Counted from the stretch's first letter, positions 42,757-51,594 are shown. The stretch: 64,000 nt of DNA from Ga0077555 sp031367895 (GCA_031367895.1 JANLQP010000093.1:16702-80701), one strand, 5' to 3'. The notes: generated by a model from the letters alone, not told the origin. Made by a program: numbers and translations.

Positions 42757-44564
42757 CGATCACCCTTCCGCCTTGCGAGGCGTTGCAAAACGCGGGCGGC
42801 GCGTGCGGCGCGCTCCCCCGTCGAGGGGCGGCGCTCGTGTGTCGTGGCCGGGCCGTCACTCTTTTCACGGATGAGTTGGATCTCACGATCGTGAAAGTGC
42901 TCCAAGCCCGGCCGATGTCCGGCGTGGATCACGGTCGTCGCGGCCAGGAGATCGCGCATGTACTCCATCAATTTGAACTGACTCAACTCGTCGAGCGATG
43001 ATGTGGGTTCGTCCATGATGAGAATGTCCGGCGGATTGATCAGCACGCGTGCGAACGCGAAACGCTGCTGCTCGCCCCCCGAGAGAAGCGAACCCCACTG
43101 CTCCGTCTCGTCGAGACGGGGCACGAGGTGCTCGAGGCCGCAGCGCACAAGTGCTTCGCGCAGCTTGGCTTCATCGACGTTGCGATCGTCGTGGGGATAG
43201 AGCAATGCAGCCCGCAGACTGCCGAGCGGAAAGTACGGCCGTTGCGGCATGAACGCCACCTGCGAGGCTGCCGGCAGAAGAATCTCTCCGCTGCCCCAGG
43301 GCCACAAACCTGCCATCGCGCGAATGAGCGTGCTCTTTCCGGTGCCCGAGTTGCCTTTGATCAGCACCTTTTCTCCAGGCGAGACGACAACCTCGGCGCC
43401 GTCGACCATGAGTTTGCCGTCGTGCAAGGCGATGCTGACATTGCGCAGATGAATGCGGTCGTCGGGGCTGGTTCCGAGTTGGATCGTCTCCCGGCGCCCG
43501 ACAGGTCCAAGGCTCGCGTCGAGCCGGTCGATGGCATCAGACAGCTGGGTTACGCGATGTGAGGCGGCGAACCAATCTGCCAGCCGCATGGCATTGTCAG
43601 CCAACCAGTTGAGCGCGACTTGGACTTGAGCGAAGGCTGCCGCCGCTTGCATCAGCGAACCGAGTGACAGATCGCCGGAAAGGTATTTTGGTGCGCCGAG
43701 CAACAGCGGCACGACCGGTGCCAGGACATAGTTGCTGCCGCTCAGCCACATCATGCGGCCTTGCCACGCGATCGCCCGCAAGTGCCGCACGACCAGTTCT
43801 GAAAATGTTGCATTGAGCCTTGCGTGCTCATCGTCGTCGCCGCCCATCAATGCAATGTTCTCGGCGTTGTCCTTGACGCGGGTCAGTTCGTAACGCAGCT
43901 GGGCTTCGCCGGCGGCTCGTTGCTCGACGCGACGGACCAACGGCCGGCCGAGTAGAAACATGATCGTCGTGGTAATCGCGGAATAGATGAGACAGGCGAA
44001 TACCATGTAGCCGGGGATCGAAATACCGGCGATGCTCAGGCTGCCGCCGACGACCCAGAGGATGCCGATGAAGGAGACCGCAGCCAGCAGTGCATTGACG
44101 ACGCCGAGTGAGAAATCGACAAGAAGCTCGATCGCGATTCGGCCGTCCTCGGCGATGCGCGCTTCAGGGTTGTCCGCCTCGGTGTCGACGATGGTCAATT
44201 GATAGAAATGCCTGTCAGTCAGCCAGCGGCCGATCAACGTGGCTGTCAGCCATTGCCGCCATCGCAACTGCAAGCGCATTCGTGCATGCAGGAGGCCGAC
44301 CGATCCGGCGGCGGACAACAACGCCAGCACCACGATCAGTCCGATACCCATCGTGACCGACAGTGTGTCCTTTTGTTCGAGAGAATCGAAGAAGAACTTG
44401 TTCCATCGATTGATCGCGATTGCCGCCAAAAGATTTACGATTAAAAAGATGGACACTGCAAAGGTCAGCATCCACGCTTGGCGTTGCGTCGCGCCGCTCC
44501 AGAAGCCGACAGCGAGACGCAGGAACCGCCGCGACCGGCTTGGCGGAATAGGCGACCGAGGCAT
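42750..44564 (-). CDS. ABC transporter, fused membrane and ATPase domains (SbmA/BacA-YddA type)
   Basis: A 604-residue half-transporter. The N-terminal membrane domain has the ABC_membrane_2/SbmA-like pattern (AINRWNKFFFDSLEQKD, RLQLRWRQWLTATLIGRWL, DNPEARIAEDGR). The ATPase domain has Walker A GNSGTGKST, the signature LSGGEQQRFAFARV and Walker B DILIMDEP. Relatives include BacA-related proteins that move peptides or very-long-chain lipids in rhizobia, and YddA of E. coli. It probably functions as a homodimer. The ATG at 44564 begins the conserved region; the frame's upstream extension to 44756 is not supported. Confidence 0.88.
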   Translation of the reverse strand: MPRSPIPPSRSRRFLRLAVGFWSGATQRQAWMLTFAVSIFLIVNLLAAIAINRWNKFFFDSLEQKDTLSVTMGIGLIVVLALLSAAGSVGLLHARMRLQLRWRQWLTATLIGRWLTDRHFYQLTIVDTEADNPEARIAEDGRIAIELLVDFSLGVVNALLAAVSFIGILWVVGGSLSIAGISIPGYMVFACLIYSAITTTIMFLLGRPLVRRVEQRAAGEAQLRYELTRVKDNAENIALMGGDDDEHARLNATFSELVVRHLRAIAWQGRMMWLSGSNYVLAPVVPLLLGAPKYLSGDLSLGSLMQAAAAFAQVQVALNWLADNAMRLADWFAASHRVTQLSDAIDRLDASLGPVGRRETIQLGTSPDDRIHLRNVSIALHDGKLMVDGAEVVVSPGEKVLIKGNSGTGKSTLIRAMAGLWPWGSGEILLPAASQVAFMPQRPYFPLGSLRAALLYPHDDRNVDEAKLREALVRCGLEHLVPRLDETEQWGSLLSGGEQQRFAFARVLINPPDILIMDEPTSSLDELSQFKLMEYMRDLLAATTVIHAGHRPGLEHFHDREIQLIREKSDGPATTHERRPSTGERAARAARVLQRLARRKGDRG

Positions 44565-45032
44565 GCGATTATCGGTCCCATGCAAGTCTGCATGCGTTCC
44601 GCTTGGCACTACGGCTCCTGAATCAAGCCTGTGCATTGACGAATGCCCCCCAACGCCAGTTGCCGGCAACAGCGCCCCTCCATCGCAACCGGCGGTCAAA
44701 ATCCGCGCCGCCGACGACGCGGTCCATGCTTCCACACTTGTTTGCGCGCGTTGCACTCCACAGAGCTTGGCACTGTGCTTGTGTCATCTCCATCTTGCGG
44801 TTTTGCGTGAGCGTTGCTTTTGATGGTCCTTCCGCCGCATACCCGTACGCGGGCAGCGGAGCTTAACCCGTAGAACGCGTCGACGGTCGAAAGAGTTCCG
44901 GTCTTGATCCGGTCGATCGCTCTCTGGCGCTGGGTCGGCCGCGTCCGATGTTTCAATGGCCAGCTGCAGCTTGCTCTCGGCAGCGAGACGGCTGAGAGTG
45001 CGCACGGTCACGTCTGTCATTGGAGCCGCATT
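44565..45032. promoter_or_regulatory. Divergent region between ABC exporter and PrpF gene
   Basis: About 470 bases between two divergent genes. Both neighbouring frames remain open for some distance into it, but the translated sequence lacks family character. No regulator gene, hairpin or operator was recognised. Promoters for the ABC gene and for the PrpF cluster should lie here. Confidence 0.4.
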
Positions 45033-46184
45033 ATGCCGCAAAATAAGCTTCCCGCCGTCTTCATGCGTGGTGGGACCTCGAAGGCCGTGATGTTCCATGC
45101 GCGCGACTTGCCGAAGTCCCGCGACGCGTGGGCGCCGATCTTCCTGTCGCTGATGGGTTCGCCTGATCCGAGCCTGCGCCAGCTCGACGGCATGGGCGGC
45201 GGCGTTTCCTCGCTGTCGAAGGTGTGCGTCATCGGCCCGCCAAGCCACCCGGACGCCGACGTCGATTACACCTTCGCGCAAATCCTGATCGATACGCCGC
45301 GCGTCGACTTCGGCATCAACTGCGGGAACATGTCGTCGGCGATCGGCCCGTTCGCGGTGGACGAGGGGCTGGTGCCGAAGCCCGCGGCCGGGCGCGACGC
45401 GGTGGTGCGGATCTACAATACGAATACCAAGAAAATCATCGTCGCGCGCTTCCCCATGGACGGCGACGTGGCGGCGGTGAATGGCGACATGGCGCTCGAT
45501 GGCGTGGCGGGCACGGGCGCGCCGATCCGGCTGGAGTTCATGCAACCAGGCGGCGCGCGCACCGGCAAGCTGCTGCCGACGGGCAAAGCGCTGGATCTCC
45601 TCGACGTGCCTGAGGTCGGGCGCATCGCGTGCAGCATGATCGACGCCGCGAATCCGTGCGTGCTGGTGTCGGCGAGCACAGTTGACGCGACCGCAACGGA
45701 GCGGCCGACCGAGATCGAGACCAACAAGGCGCTGATGGCAAAGCTGGAGACGATCCGGCGGCATGCCTCGGTGGCGATGGGGATCGCGCCGGATGTGGAG
45801 GCTGCAGGCAACATGAGTGCGCCGTTCATCGCGTTTGTCGCCGCGCCAACGGCCATGACGGCGCTTTCCGGGCGCATATTGACTCCGGCCGACATGGACA
45901 TTTGTGTGCGGGTGATCTCGAGCGGGCAGCCGCACCGCGCGACGCCGCTGACGGGCGCAATGTGCCTCGCGGTTGCGACGCGGGTGCCGGGTTCGATCCC
46001 GTATGAGTTGGCGGCGAAGGGCGGCGATCCCGCAAAGATCCGCATCGCACACCCGTCGGGACTGATCGAGGTCGACGCCAAGGTGGAGCCCGGAAAAGCA
46101 GGCGCGGAACCGCACGCCGCGTATGCCGCGGTTTATCGCACTGCGCGGCGGCTGTTCGAGGGACGGGTCTTGTATCGGGAGTAA
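45033..46184 (+). CDS. PrpF family isomerase (4-oxalomesaconate tautomerase-like)
   Basis: A 383-residue protein of the PrpF family, which isomerises double bonds in aconitate-like acids and includes 4-oxalomesaconate tautomerase (GalD). Family blocks: FMRGGTSKAVMFHARDLP at the N-terminus, DGMGGGVSSLSKVCVIGPP, INCGNMSSAIGPFAVDEGL with its conserved Cys, and SGQPHRATPLTGAMCLAVA. The ATG at 45033 has GGAG seven bases upstream. It heads a same-strand run of MmgE/PrpD, TcuA-like and MmgE/PrpD genes, pointing to an unsaturated tricarboxylate as substrate. Confidence 0.88.
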   Translation: MPQNKLPAVFMRGGTSKAVMFHARDLPKSRDAWAPIFLSLMGSPDPSLRQLDGMGGGVSSLSKVCVIGPPSHPDADVDYTFAQILIDTPRVDFGINCGNMSSAIGPFAVDEGLVPKPAAGRDAVVRIYNTNTKKIIVARFPMDGDVAAVNGDMALDGVAGTGAPIRLEFMQPGGARTGKLLPTGKALDLLDVPEVGRIACSMIDAANPCVLVSASTVDATATERPTEIETNKALMAKLETIRRHASVAMGIAPDVEAAGNMSAPFIAFVAAPTAMTALSGRILTPADMDICVRVISSGQPHRATPLTGAMCLAVATRVPGSIPYELAAKGGDPAKIRIAHPSGLIEVDAKVEPGKAGAEPHAAYAAVYRTARRLFEGRVLYRE

Positions 46185-46289
46185 CCGCATGATCGCGGCG
46201 GTACGCGTCGGCCGCCATTCTCCGCTGTTGTCCGGACAAAGCTTCGCTTATCATCGGCGGGCTTCACTCCTGCCGCCGAGGCTTGCCCC

Positions 46290-47654
46290 ATGTCCGTCAC
46301 TTCAGAGCTTTGCGTAAAAATCGCCAAGACCAGTTATGCCGATCTTGGCGAACCGGCGCTGGCGGCAGCACGCCGGCTCGTGCTCGACGGTCTCGCCATC
46401 GCGATCGCGGGCACGGAGGAAGAGGCGATCCAGATCCTCGCCGACCACTATCGCGAGCGGGGCAGCAAGCCTGAGGCAACCGCGATCGGTTGCGGCTACA
46501 AGCTCGATCCTGTTTCGGCGGCGGCGCTGAACGGCGCAGCGATGCACGTGCTCGATTTCGAGCCGATGTGGAGCCCGGCGAACCATGCGCTCTCGACCAC
46601 GTTGGCCGCAGTGCTGGCGATCGCCGAGGCGAAGGGTGCCAGCGGGCGCGATATCCTGACAGCGCTGGTCAAGGGTGTGGAAATCCAGGGCTGGATCCGG
46701 CAGGCGTCCGGCCAGTACGAGGCGCAGACGATGCGCATTCATGCGCCGGGCGCGGCGGGTCCGTTCGGTGCGGCAGTGGCGGCGGGGCACATCCTCGGCC
46801 TGAATGAGGCGCAGATGGCGCACGCGATCGGGCTGGCCGCCTCGCGCGCGGCGTCGGTGCTCGCGAACGTCGGGACCATGACGAAATCGACGCATTGCGG
46901 ACAGGCGGCGTCGCTCGGCCTGGAAGCGGCGATGCTGGCGAAGCGCGGCTTCACGGCGAACATGGACACGTTCGGCGCCAAGCAGGGCTACTGCGACACG
47001 TATCATGATAATTTCCGCGCCGAGGAACTGCTGAACTATGGCAAGGCGCCGTTGCGGATCGTGTCGCCCGGCTACGCCATCAAGATGTTCCCGAGCCAGT
47101 TCGGCACGCACTTCGGCATCACCGCCGCGCTGGAGTTGCATGGCAAGATCCCGAAGGGCGCCAAGATCGCCCGCGTCAAGCTCACCGCGCCACCGATGAA
47201 CTACGTCAACCGTCCCAGCCCGAAGACCGGGCTCGATGGCAAGTTTTCGCTGCAATACACGGCGTCGTCGGCGCTGCTCGACGGCCGGGTCGGCATTCGC
47301 ACCTTCACCGACGCGCGCTTGGCGAGAGCGGACATGCAGGATCTGCTGGGCAAGTTTGAAGTGGTGCACGATCCGAATATCCCCGGCCGCTTCGAGGAGA
47401 TGCACGTCGATCTCGCGGTGACGCTGGACAATGGGCAGGTTTTGGCGACGCGCTGCAATGGTCCGCGCGGTAAATGGGGAACGCCGCCGATCAGCGAGGC
47501 CGAGCATCTGGTCAAGGTGCGCGATTGTCTCGCAACCCGCCTCGACAGCAAGGCGGCCGAGCAACTGATCGAACAGGCCCGGCGCATCGACGAACTGGAT
47601 GCGCCGGGGGTAACAAAGCTTATGGGATTAGCCAGGTGTCCAGCTTCAGCCTGA
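46290..47654 (+). CDS. MmgE/PrpD family protein
   Basis: A 454-residue family member with LNGAAMHVLDFEPMW replacing the usual HALDYDD, so one of the Asp normally found there is altered. Other landmarks are RIHAPGAAGPFGAAVAAG (in place of HPTG), GTMTKSTHCGQAA, SPGYAIKMFPSQFGTHF and GLDGKFSLQYTASSALLD. Divergence at two signature positions suggests a substrate different from the 49.4 kb paralogue. It follows the PrpF gene by 105 bases. The last ten codons run into an intergenic repeat element, so its natural C-terminus may have been changed by the insertion. Confidence 0.85.
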   Translation: MSVTSELCVKIAKTSYADLGEPALAAARRLVLDGLAIAIAGTEEEAIQILADHYRERGSKPEATAIGCGYKLDPVSAAALNGAAMHVLDFEPMWSPANHALSTTLAAVLAIAEAKGASGRDILTALVKGVEIQGWIRQASGQYEAQTMRIHAPGAAGPFGAAVAAGHILGLNEAQMAHAIGLAASRAASVLANVGTMTKSTHCGQAASLGLEAAMLAKRGFTANMDTFGAKQGYCDTYHDNFRAEELLNYGKAPLRIVSPGYAIKMFPSQFGTHFGITAALELHGKIPKGAKIARVKLTAPPMNYVNRPSPKTGLDGKFSLQYTASSALLDGRVGIRTFTDARLARADMQDLLGKFEVVHDPNIPGRFEEMHVDLAVTLDNGQVLATRCNGPRGKWGTPPISEAEHLVKVRDCLATRLDSKAAEQLIEQARRIDELDAPGVTKLMGLARCPASA

Positions 47655-47749
47655 CGCCTTGATCGGCGAAACACAGGTGTCTGGCTGTAGCCAGACACCA
47701 AAGGCAACAGTATCCACGCGCCGGATGCGAAGTGGGCATCCGAAGGCGC
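47642..47749. repeat. Intergenic palindromic repeat, family A copy 2
   Basis: An inverted copy of the element at 8.0 kb. It includes a perfect 10-base-stem hairpin with arms GGTGTCTGGC and GCCAGACACC around TGTA (47686-47709). A 35-base block follows (47715-47749), which is the reverse complement of 7975-8010 except for one missing base. It fills the gap between the MmgE/PrpD and TcuA-like genes and overlaps the last codons of the former. Confidence 0.85.
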
Positions 47750-47767
47750 AAACTAAAAGGACCTACG

Positions 47768-49255
47768 ATGCAAGAGTATGACGTGATCGTTGTCGGCGCC
47801 GGGAACGCGGCATTGTCGGCGGCTGTTTCGGCGCACGAGAACGGCGCCAAGAAGGTGCTGGTGCTGGAGAAAGCACCACGCGAGATGCGCGGCGGCAATA
47901 CGCACTGGGCGGGCGCGGTGTTCCGCATGGCGTTCGACGATCCGCACGAGTTGGCGCCGCTGCTGCCCGGCATCGAGGAGCAATACGAGAACTTCTACGA
48001 CGGCATCAAGCCGTACACGCGCAAGGACTACATGGACGATCTGCTGCGCGTCACCAGCGGGCGGACCGATCCGATGCTCGCCTCCATCCTGGTCGACCGC
48101 TCGAAGGACACGGTGTTCTGGATGAACCAGGTCGGCGGCATCAAGATGGAGCCCGCCATCACGGTTGCAGGTGTGCGCAAGGGCAACATGGTGGTTTGGC
48201 CGCGTGGTCTCATCGTGCGCGCGCAGCACGAGGGTGTCGGCCTGTCACGCTCGTGGTTCGCGACGACGGCAAAGCGCGGCATCGAGATCCGCTACGGCAG
48301 CGCCGCGACCGAGCTCGTGCTCGACGGCCGGGGCAATGTTGCGGGCGTCAAGGTGCGCGACGACGAAGGCCTGCACACCGTGCACGGTCGCGCCGTGATC
48401 CTCGGCTGCGGCGGCTTCGAGGCGAACGTGCAGATGCGCACGCAGCACATCGGCCCGCTGGTCGGCGCCGCGAAAGTGCGCGGCACGCCGCACAACCAAG
48501 GCGACGGTCTCAGGATGGCGATGGCCATCGGCGCCATGCCGACCGGACAATGGAGCGGCTGCCACGCGACGCCGATCAGCGCCGACTGGGGCGAGTTCGC
48601 GCCGCGCGAGTACACCGACCGTTCGAACCGTTTGAGCTACCACTACGGCGTCATGATCAACCGGAAAGGCCGTCGCTTCGTCGACGAGGGCGAGGACGAG
48701 AACCTCTACACCTACGCCAAGTTCGGCCGTGCCATCCTGGCCGAGCCCGGCGCCAAAGGTTATCAGCTGTTCGACAGCAAGGTCCTGCACCTGCTGGAGC
48801 CGCGCTATTCGACGTCGAAGCCGATCACCGCGGATTCGCTGAAGGAGCTGATTGCGCAACTCGATATCGACGACAAGGACGAGGCGCTGAAAACGGTCGA
48901 GGCCTACAACGCGGCGACGCGCTCCGGGAAAGTATACGACCCGACGAAGAAGGACGGCTTCGCCACCAAGGGCCTCAGCATCGAAAAGACGAACTGGGCA
49001 ACGAAGCTCGACGCGCCGCCGTACTTCGCCTACTCGGTGACCGGCGGCATCACCTTCACGTTCGGCGGCCTGAAGATCAACGAGCACTCGAACGTCGTCG
49101 GCACCGACTGGCGGCCGATGCCCGGCCTTTACGCTTGCGGCGAGATGGTCGGCGGATTGTTCTACGACAATTATCCGGCGGGCACGGGCCTCGTTTCCGG
49201 CGCCACGTTCGGCCGCAATGCGGGGCGGGCCGCGGCGGAATTTGCGGGGGGGTGA
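47768..49255 (+). CDS. FAD-dependent dehydrogenase, tricarballylate dehydrogenase (TcuA) type
   Basis: A 495-residue flavoprotein of the fumarate reductase/succinate dehydrogenase flavoprotein superfamily. The N-terminal Rossmann motif (YDVIVVGAGNAALSAA) binds FAD, with EKAPREMRGGNTHWAGAVFR next. The C-terminal GGLKINEHSNV, YACGEMVGG and NYPAGTGLVSGATFGRNAG complete the fold. The pattern is that of TcuA, which oxidises tricarballylate to cis-aconitate. No TcuB partner is adjacent. The ATG at 47768 has AAAAGGAC upstream. Context between two MmgE/PrpD genes suggests one pathway. Confidence 0.85.
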   Translation: MQEYDVIVVGAGNAALSAAVSAHENGAKKVLVLEKAPREMRGGNTHWAGAVFRMAFDDPHELAPLLPGIEEQYENFYDGIKPYTRKDYMDDLLRVTSGRTDPMLASILVDRSKDTVFWMNQVGGIKMEPAITVAGVRKGNMVVWPRGLIVRAQHEGVGLSRSWFATTAKRGIEIRYGSAATELVLDGRGNVAGVKVRDDEGLHTVHGRAVILGCGGFEANVQMRTQHIGPLVGAAKVRGTPHNQGDGLRMAMAIGAMPTGQWSGCHATPISADWGEFAPREYTDRSNRLSYHYGVMINRKGRRFVDEGEDENLYTYAKFGRAILAEPGAKGYQLFDSKVLHLLEPRYSTSKPITADSLKELIAQLDIDDKDEALKTVEAYNAATRSGKVYDPTKKDGFATKGLSIEKTNWATKLDAPPYFAYSVTGGITFTFGGLKINEHSNVVGTDWRPMPGLYACGEMVGGLFYDNYPAGTGLVSGATFGRNAGRAAAEFAGG

Positions 49256-49283
49256 AATGCTATGCACGCAATCCTCGCGATAT

Positions 49284-49415
49284 GTCATCCTCGGGCTTGT
49301 CCCGAGGACCCATGGTGCAACTATCTAAAGAAGCGACGTTTGCAGCACCGTCGCAGCAAATCGCAAGCTCTGCGCTCGCGGAGAAATGGGTGGTCGGGAC
49401 GAGCCCGACCATGAC
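49284..49415. repeat. Long intergenic inverted-repeat element (MITE/RPE-like)
   Basis: A 132-base element in the gap before the second MmgE/PrpD gene. Its ends are GTCAT and ATGAC. Inside the left end is a hairpin with arms TCCTCGGG/CCCGAGGA (49288-49308); inside the right end one with arms TGGTCGGG/CCCGACCA (49391-49411). Internal ACCCAT (49308) and ATGGGT (49386) also pair. The wording resembles palindromic repeats widespread between genes in Bradyrhizobium-like genomes. It carries no transposase. Confidence 0.75.
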
Positions 49416-49445
49416 AAACGTAGAGTTTGTTTAAAGAGGCAAGAC

Positions 49446-50951
49446 ATGAGCATCAACGGCACCAACGGTTCCGGCGTAACGCCGATCGCGACGCGCATGG
49501 CGGAGAAGATCTGCGCGGTGCGGCCTGAAGACATCACGCCGCGTGCGCTGTCCGAAGCGCGCACCGCCATCATCGACACGATCGCTTGTGCGCTGTCCGG
49601 CGTGCCGGAACCGTGCGTGCAAATCCTGCTCAACACGCCCGGGATCGCCGAGGCACCAGGTTCGTCTCTGGTCTGGGGCACCAACCGGCGCGTCAGCGCG
49701 CTCGACGCGGCACTGATCAACGGCACCGCCTCGCACGCGCTCGACTACGACGACGTGTCGGGCGTCATGGGTGGGCACCACTCGGCGCCGGTGACGGCAC
49801 CCGTGATCGCCCTCGGCGAACAGCTGAAAGCGTCCGGCCTGCAGGTGCTCACCGCCTACGTCGTCGGCGTCGAGACCGAGGTCCGGCTCGCCCGCGCGGT
49901 CAATTTTCATCACTACGACAAGGGCTGGCATCCGACCGCGACGCTCGGCACATTCGGTGCTGCTGCTGCGGCCGCGTGGCTGCTGAAGCTCGACGTTGCG
50001 AAGACCTCGAAAGCGCTGGCGCTGGCGGCGTCATTCTCGAGCGGCCTCAAGGCCAACTTCGGCACCATGACGAAGCCACTGCATGTCGGCCACGTCGCGC
50101 GCAACGGCGTGTTCGCGGCGTTGATCGCGGAGCGCGGCTTTGAATCCAATCCTGAAGTGATGGAGCACAAGCAGGGCTGGTTCGAGGTCTTCAACGGCAA
50201 GGGCACCTACTCAGCCGAGAAGATGTTCGAGGGCTGGGGCGCGCCCTGGGAAATCGAGGGCGCCGAGAACGGCTTGAAGCAGTTCCCCTGCTGCGGCTCG
50301 ACGCATCCGGCGATCACGATGATGCTGAAACTCGTCAAGGAGGAGCAGATCACCGCCGATCAGGTGACGGCCATCGAGATCCTGGCGCACAAGCGCCGCC
50401 TGCCGCACACCAACAACCCTTATCCCGTGACACCGCTGCAGGGCAAATTCTCGATTCAGTACGCGACGGCGCGCGCGCTGACGGACGGCGCGGTACGTAT
50501 CCGCGATTTCGAGGGCGAAGCCGTGATGGAGGAGCGCGTGCGCCGCTTGCTGCCGCTGATCAAGACCGGCCCGCATCCCGACATGCCCGAGGACAGCCCG
50601 AAGCAGTTCGGCTCCGAGGTGATCGTGACGACGCGGGACGGACGGCGGCTGGCGCGGCGGATCGACCATCTCGTCTGCCGCGGCGGCGACTATCCAATGA
50701 CCTCGGACGAACTGTTCGAGAAGTTCGAGGATTGCGGCAACCGCGCGCTGGCGCACGACCAGATCATGCCCCTGTTCGAACGGCTCGAGACGCTCGAGAA
50801 GGTCACCGACATCAATCAGGTGACGCGCCTGCTCGAGCCGCGCCTGTTACCGAAGGAGTTCGCGGAGCGTATGGCCAGTGGCAGCGCTAACGGCAAAGTT
50901 ACCGGTAGCGGCGCGGCTATTGCGAAGGGGGAAACGGGTTGGGTGCCGTGA
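49446..50951 (+). CDS. MmgE/PrpD family protein
   Basis: A 501-residue member with standard signatures: INGTASHALDYDDV, VGVETEVRLAR, KGWHPTATLGTFGAA, FGTMTKPLHVGHVARNG, KQFPCCGSTHPAI and PLQGKFSIQYATARAL. Such proteins act as dehydratases, epimerases or decarboxylases on di- and tricarboxylates. The ATG at 49446 has GAGG upstream. It is the second PrpD paralogue of this cluster and the third in the window. The C-terminus has an extra Gly/Ser/Ala-rich tail. The exact reaction is unknown. Confidence 0.88.
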   Translation: MSINGTNGSGVTPIATRMAEKICAVRPEDITPRALSEARTAIIDTIACALSGVPEPCVQILLNTPGIAEAPGSSLVWGTNRRVSALDAALINGTASHALDYDDVSGVMGGHHSAPVTAPVIALGEQLKASGLQVLTAYVVGVETEVRLARAVNFHHYDKGWHPTATLGTFGAAAAAAWLLKLDVAKTSKALALAASFSSGLKANFGTMTKPLHVGHVARNGVFAALIAERGFESNPEVMEHKQGWFEVFNGKGTYSAEKMFEGWGAPWEIEGAENGLKQFPCCGSTHPAITMMLKLVKEEQITADQVTAIEILAHKRRLPHTNNPYPVTPLQGKFSIQYATARALTDGAVRIRDFEGEAVMEERVRRLLPLIKTGPHPDMPEDSPKQFGSEVIVTTRDGRRLARRIDHLVCRGGDYPMTSDELFEKFEDCGNRALAHDQIMPLFERLETLEKVTDINQVTRLLEPRLLPKEFAERMASGSANGKVTGSGAAIAKGETGWVP

Positions 50952-51071
50952 GGCTTGCAAGCAACGTTGCATCCGCCGGTTGCGGCGCGGGCTGCTGAAC
51001 CTCGAATACCCGGCATGGGAGGCGTAGCGATTGGGGATGAACGGATCACGAGTTCGTGCTATTATCATACC

Positions 51072-51296
51072 ATGACTCGTACAGAAGCCATCGACCAGAT
51101 CCAGTCGAAATTGCCGGTGCTCAGCGCCGCGCAAGCTGAGGCGCTCGCGGAGATTCTGGCGTCCTGGACCAAGCCGGATGTAGTCGAGGACGACGCCACC
51201 CGGGCAGCGATTGCCGAGGGCATCGCGCAAGCCGACCGCGGCGCGTTCGTATCCGCCGAGAAAACCGACGCGTTGCTTGGCCGTCCCTGGAAATGA
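51072..51296 (+). CDS. Small antitoxin-like protein (ParD-type position)
   Basis: A 74-residue, acidic, mostly helical protein (EAIDQIQSKLPVLSAAQAEA, DDATRAAIAEGIAQADRGAF). It lacks a clear ribbon-helix-helix or PHD pattern, but its size, the C-terminal GIAQADRGAFVSAEK form and a 4-base overlap with a ParE-like gene mark it as the antitoxin of a type II pair. The ATG at 51072 begins the family-like part; the frame is open further upstream. Confidence 0.7.
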   Translation: MTRTEAIDQIQSKLPVLSAAQAEALAEILASWTKPDVVEDDATRAAIAEGIAQADRGAFVSAEKTDALLGRPWK

Positions 51297-51594
51297 GTGA
51301 GCGCGTTGCCGTCGTCGTGACGCCCCGGGCATTCGCCGACGTCGAGCATATCCGAAACTACCTGCTCGAGCGCAGTCCAGCCGCAGCCGACAACGTGCGG
51401 CAGGCCATTGTCACGACGCTGGAGCATCTCTCTTTTTATCCGCGGCTCGGGCGCACGCGCCCGGAACTCGGCGTGCAATCGATCGGCGAACCGCGCTACA
51501 ACTATACGACCACTATCGGATAGGCACCGCACAGATCGAGATCGTGCATGTGCGGGATGACCGTCGCAGGCCAGCCGCGTCAAGCGATTTCTGA
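51293..51594 (+). pseudogene. ParE/RelE-type toxin gene disrupted by a frameshift
   Basis: The frame from the ATG at 51293 encodes the ParE pattern (VVVTPRAFADVEHIRNYLLE, HLSFYPRLGRTRPELGVQSI, EPRYNY) but stops at 51523 after 76 residues. The missing end continues in another frame from about 51505: YDHYRIGTAQIEIVHVRDDR to a TGA at 51594, which matches the expected final strand of ParE toxins (YRI...IEIVHVR.DRR). One lost base in 51500-51507 would explain this. The toxin is therefore probably inactive, unless this is a sequencing error. Confidence 0.75.

Noticed and set aside
48196..49434. 412-codon frame over the TcuA-like gene ending in SSSGLSRGP... WVVGTSPTMT
   Set aside because: The first part is a shadow of the flavoprotein. 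The ending is simply the translation of the intergenic repeat at 49.3 kb.
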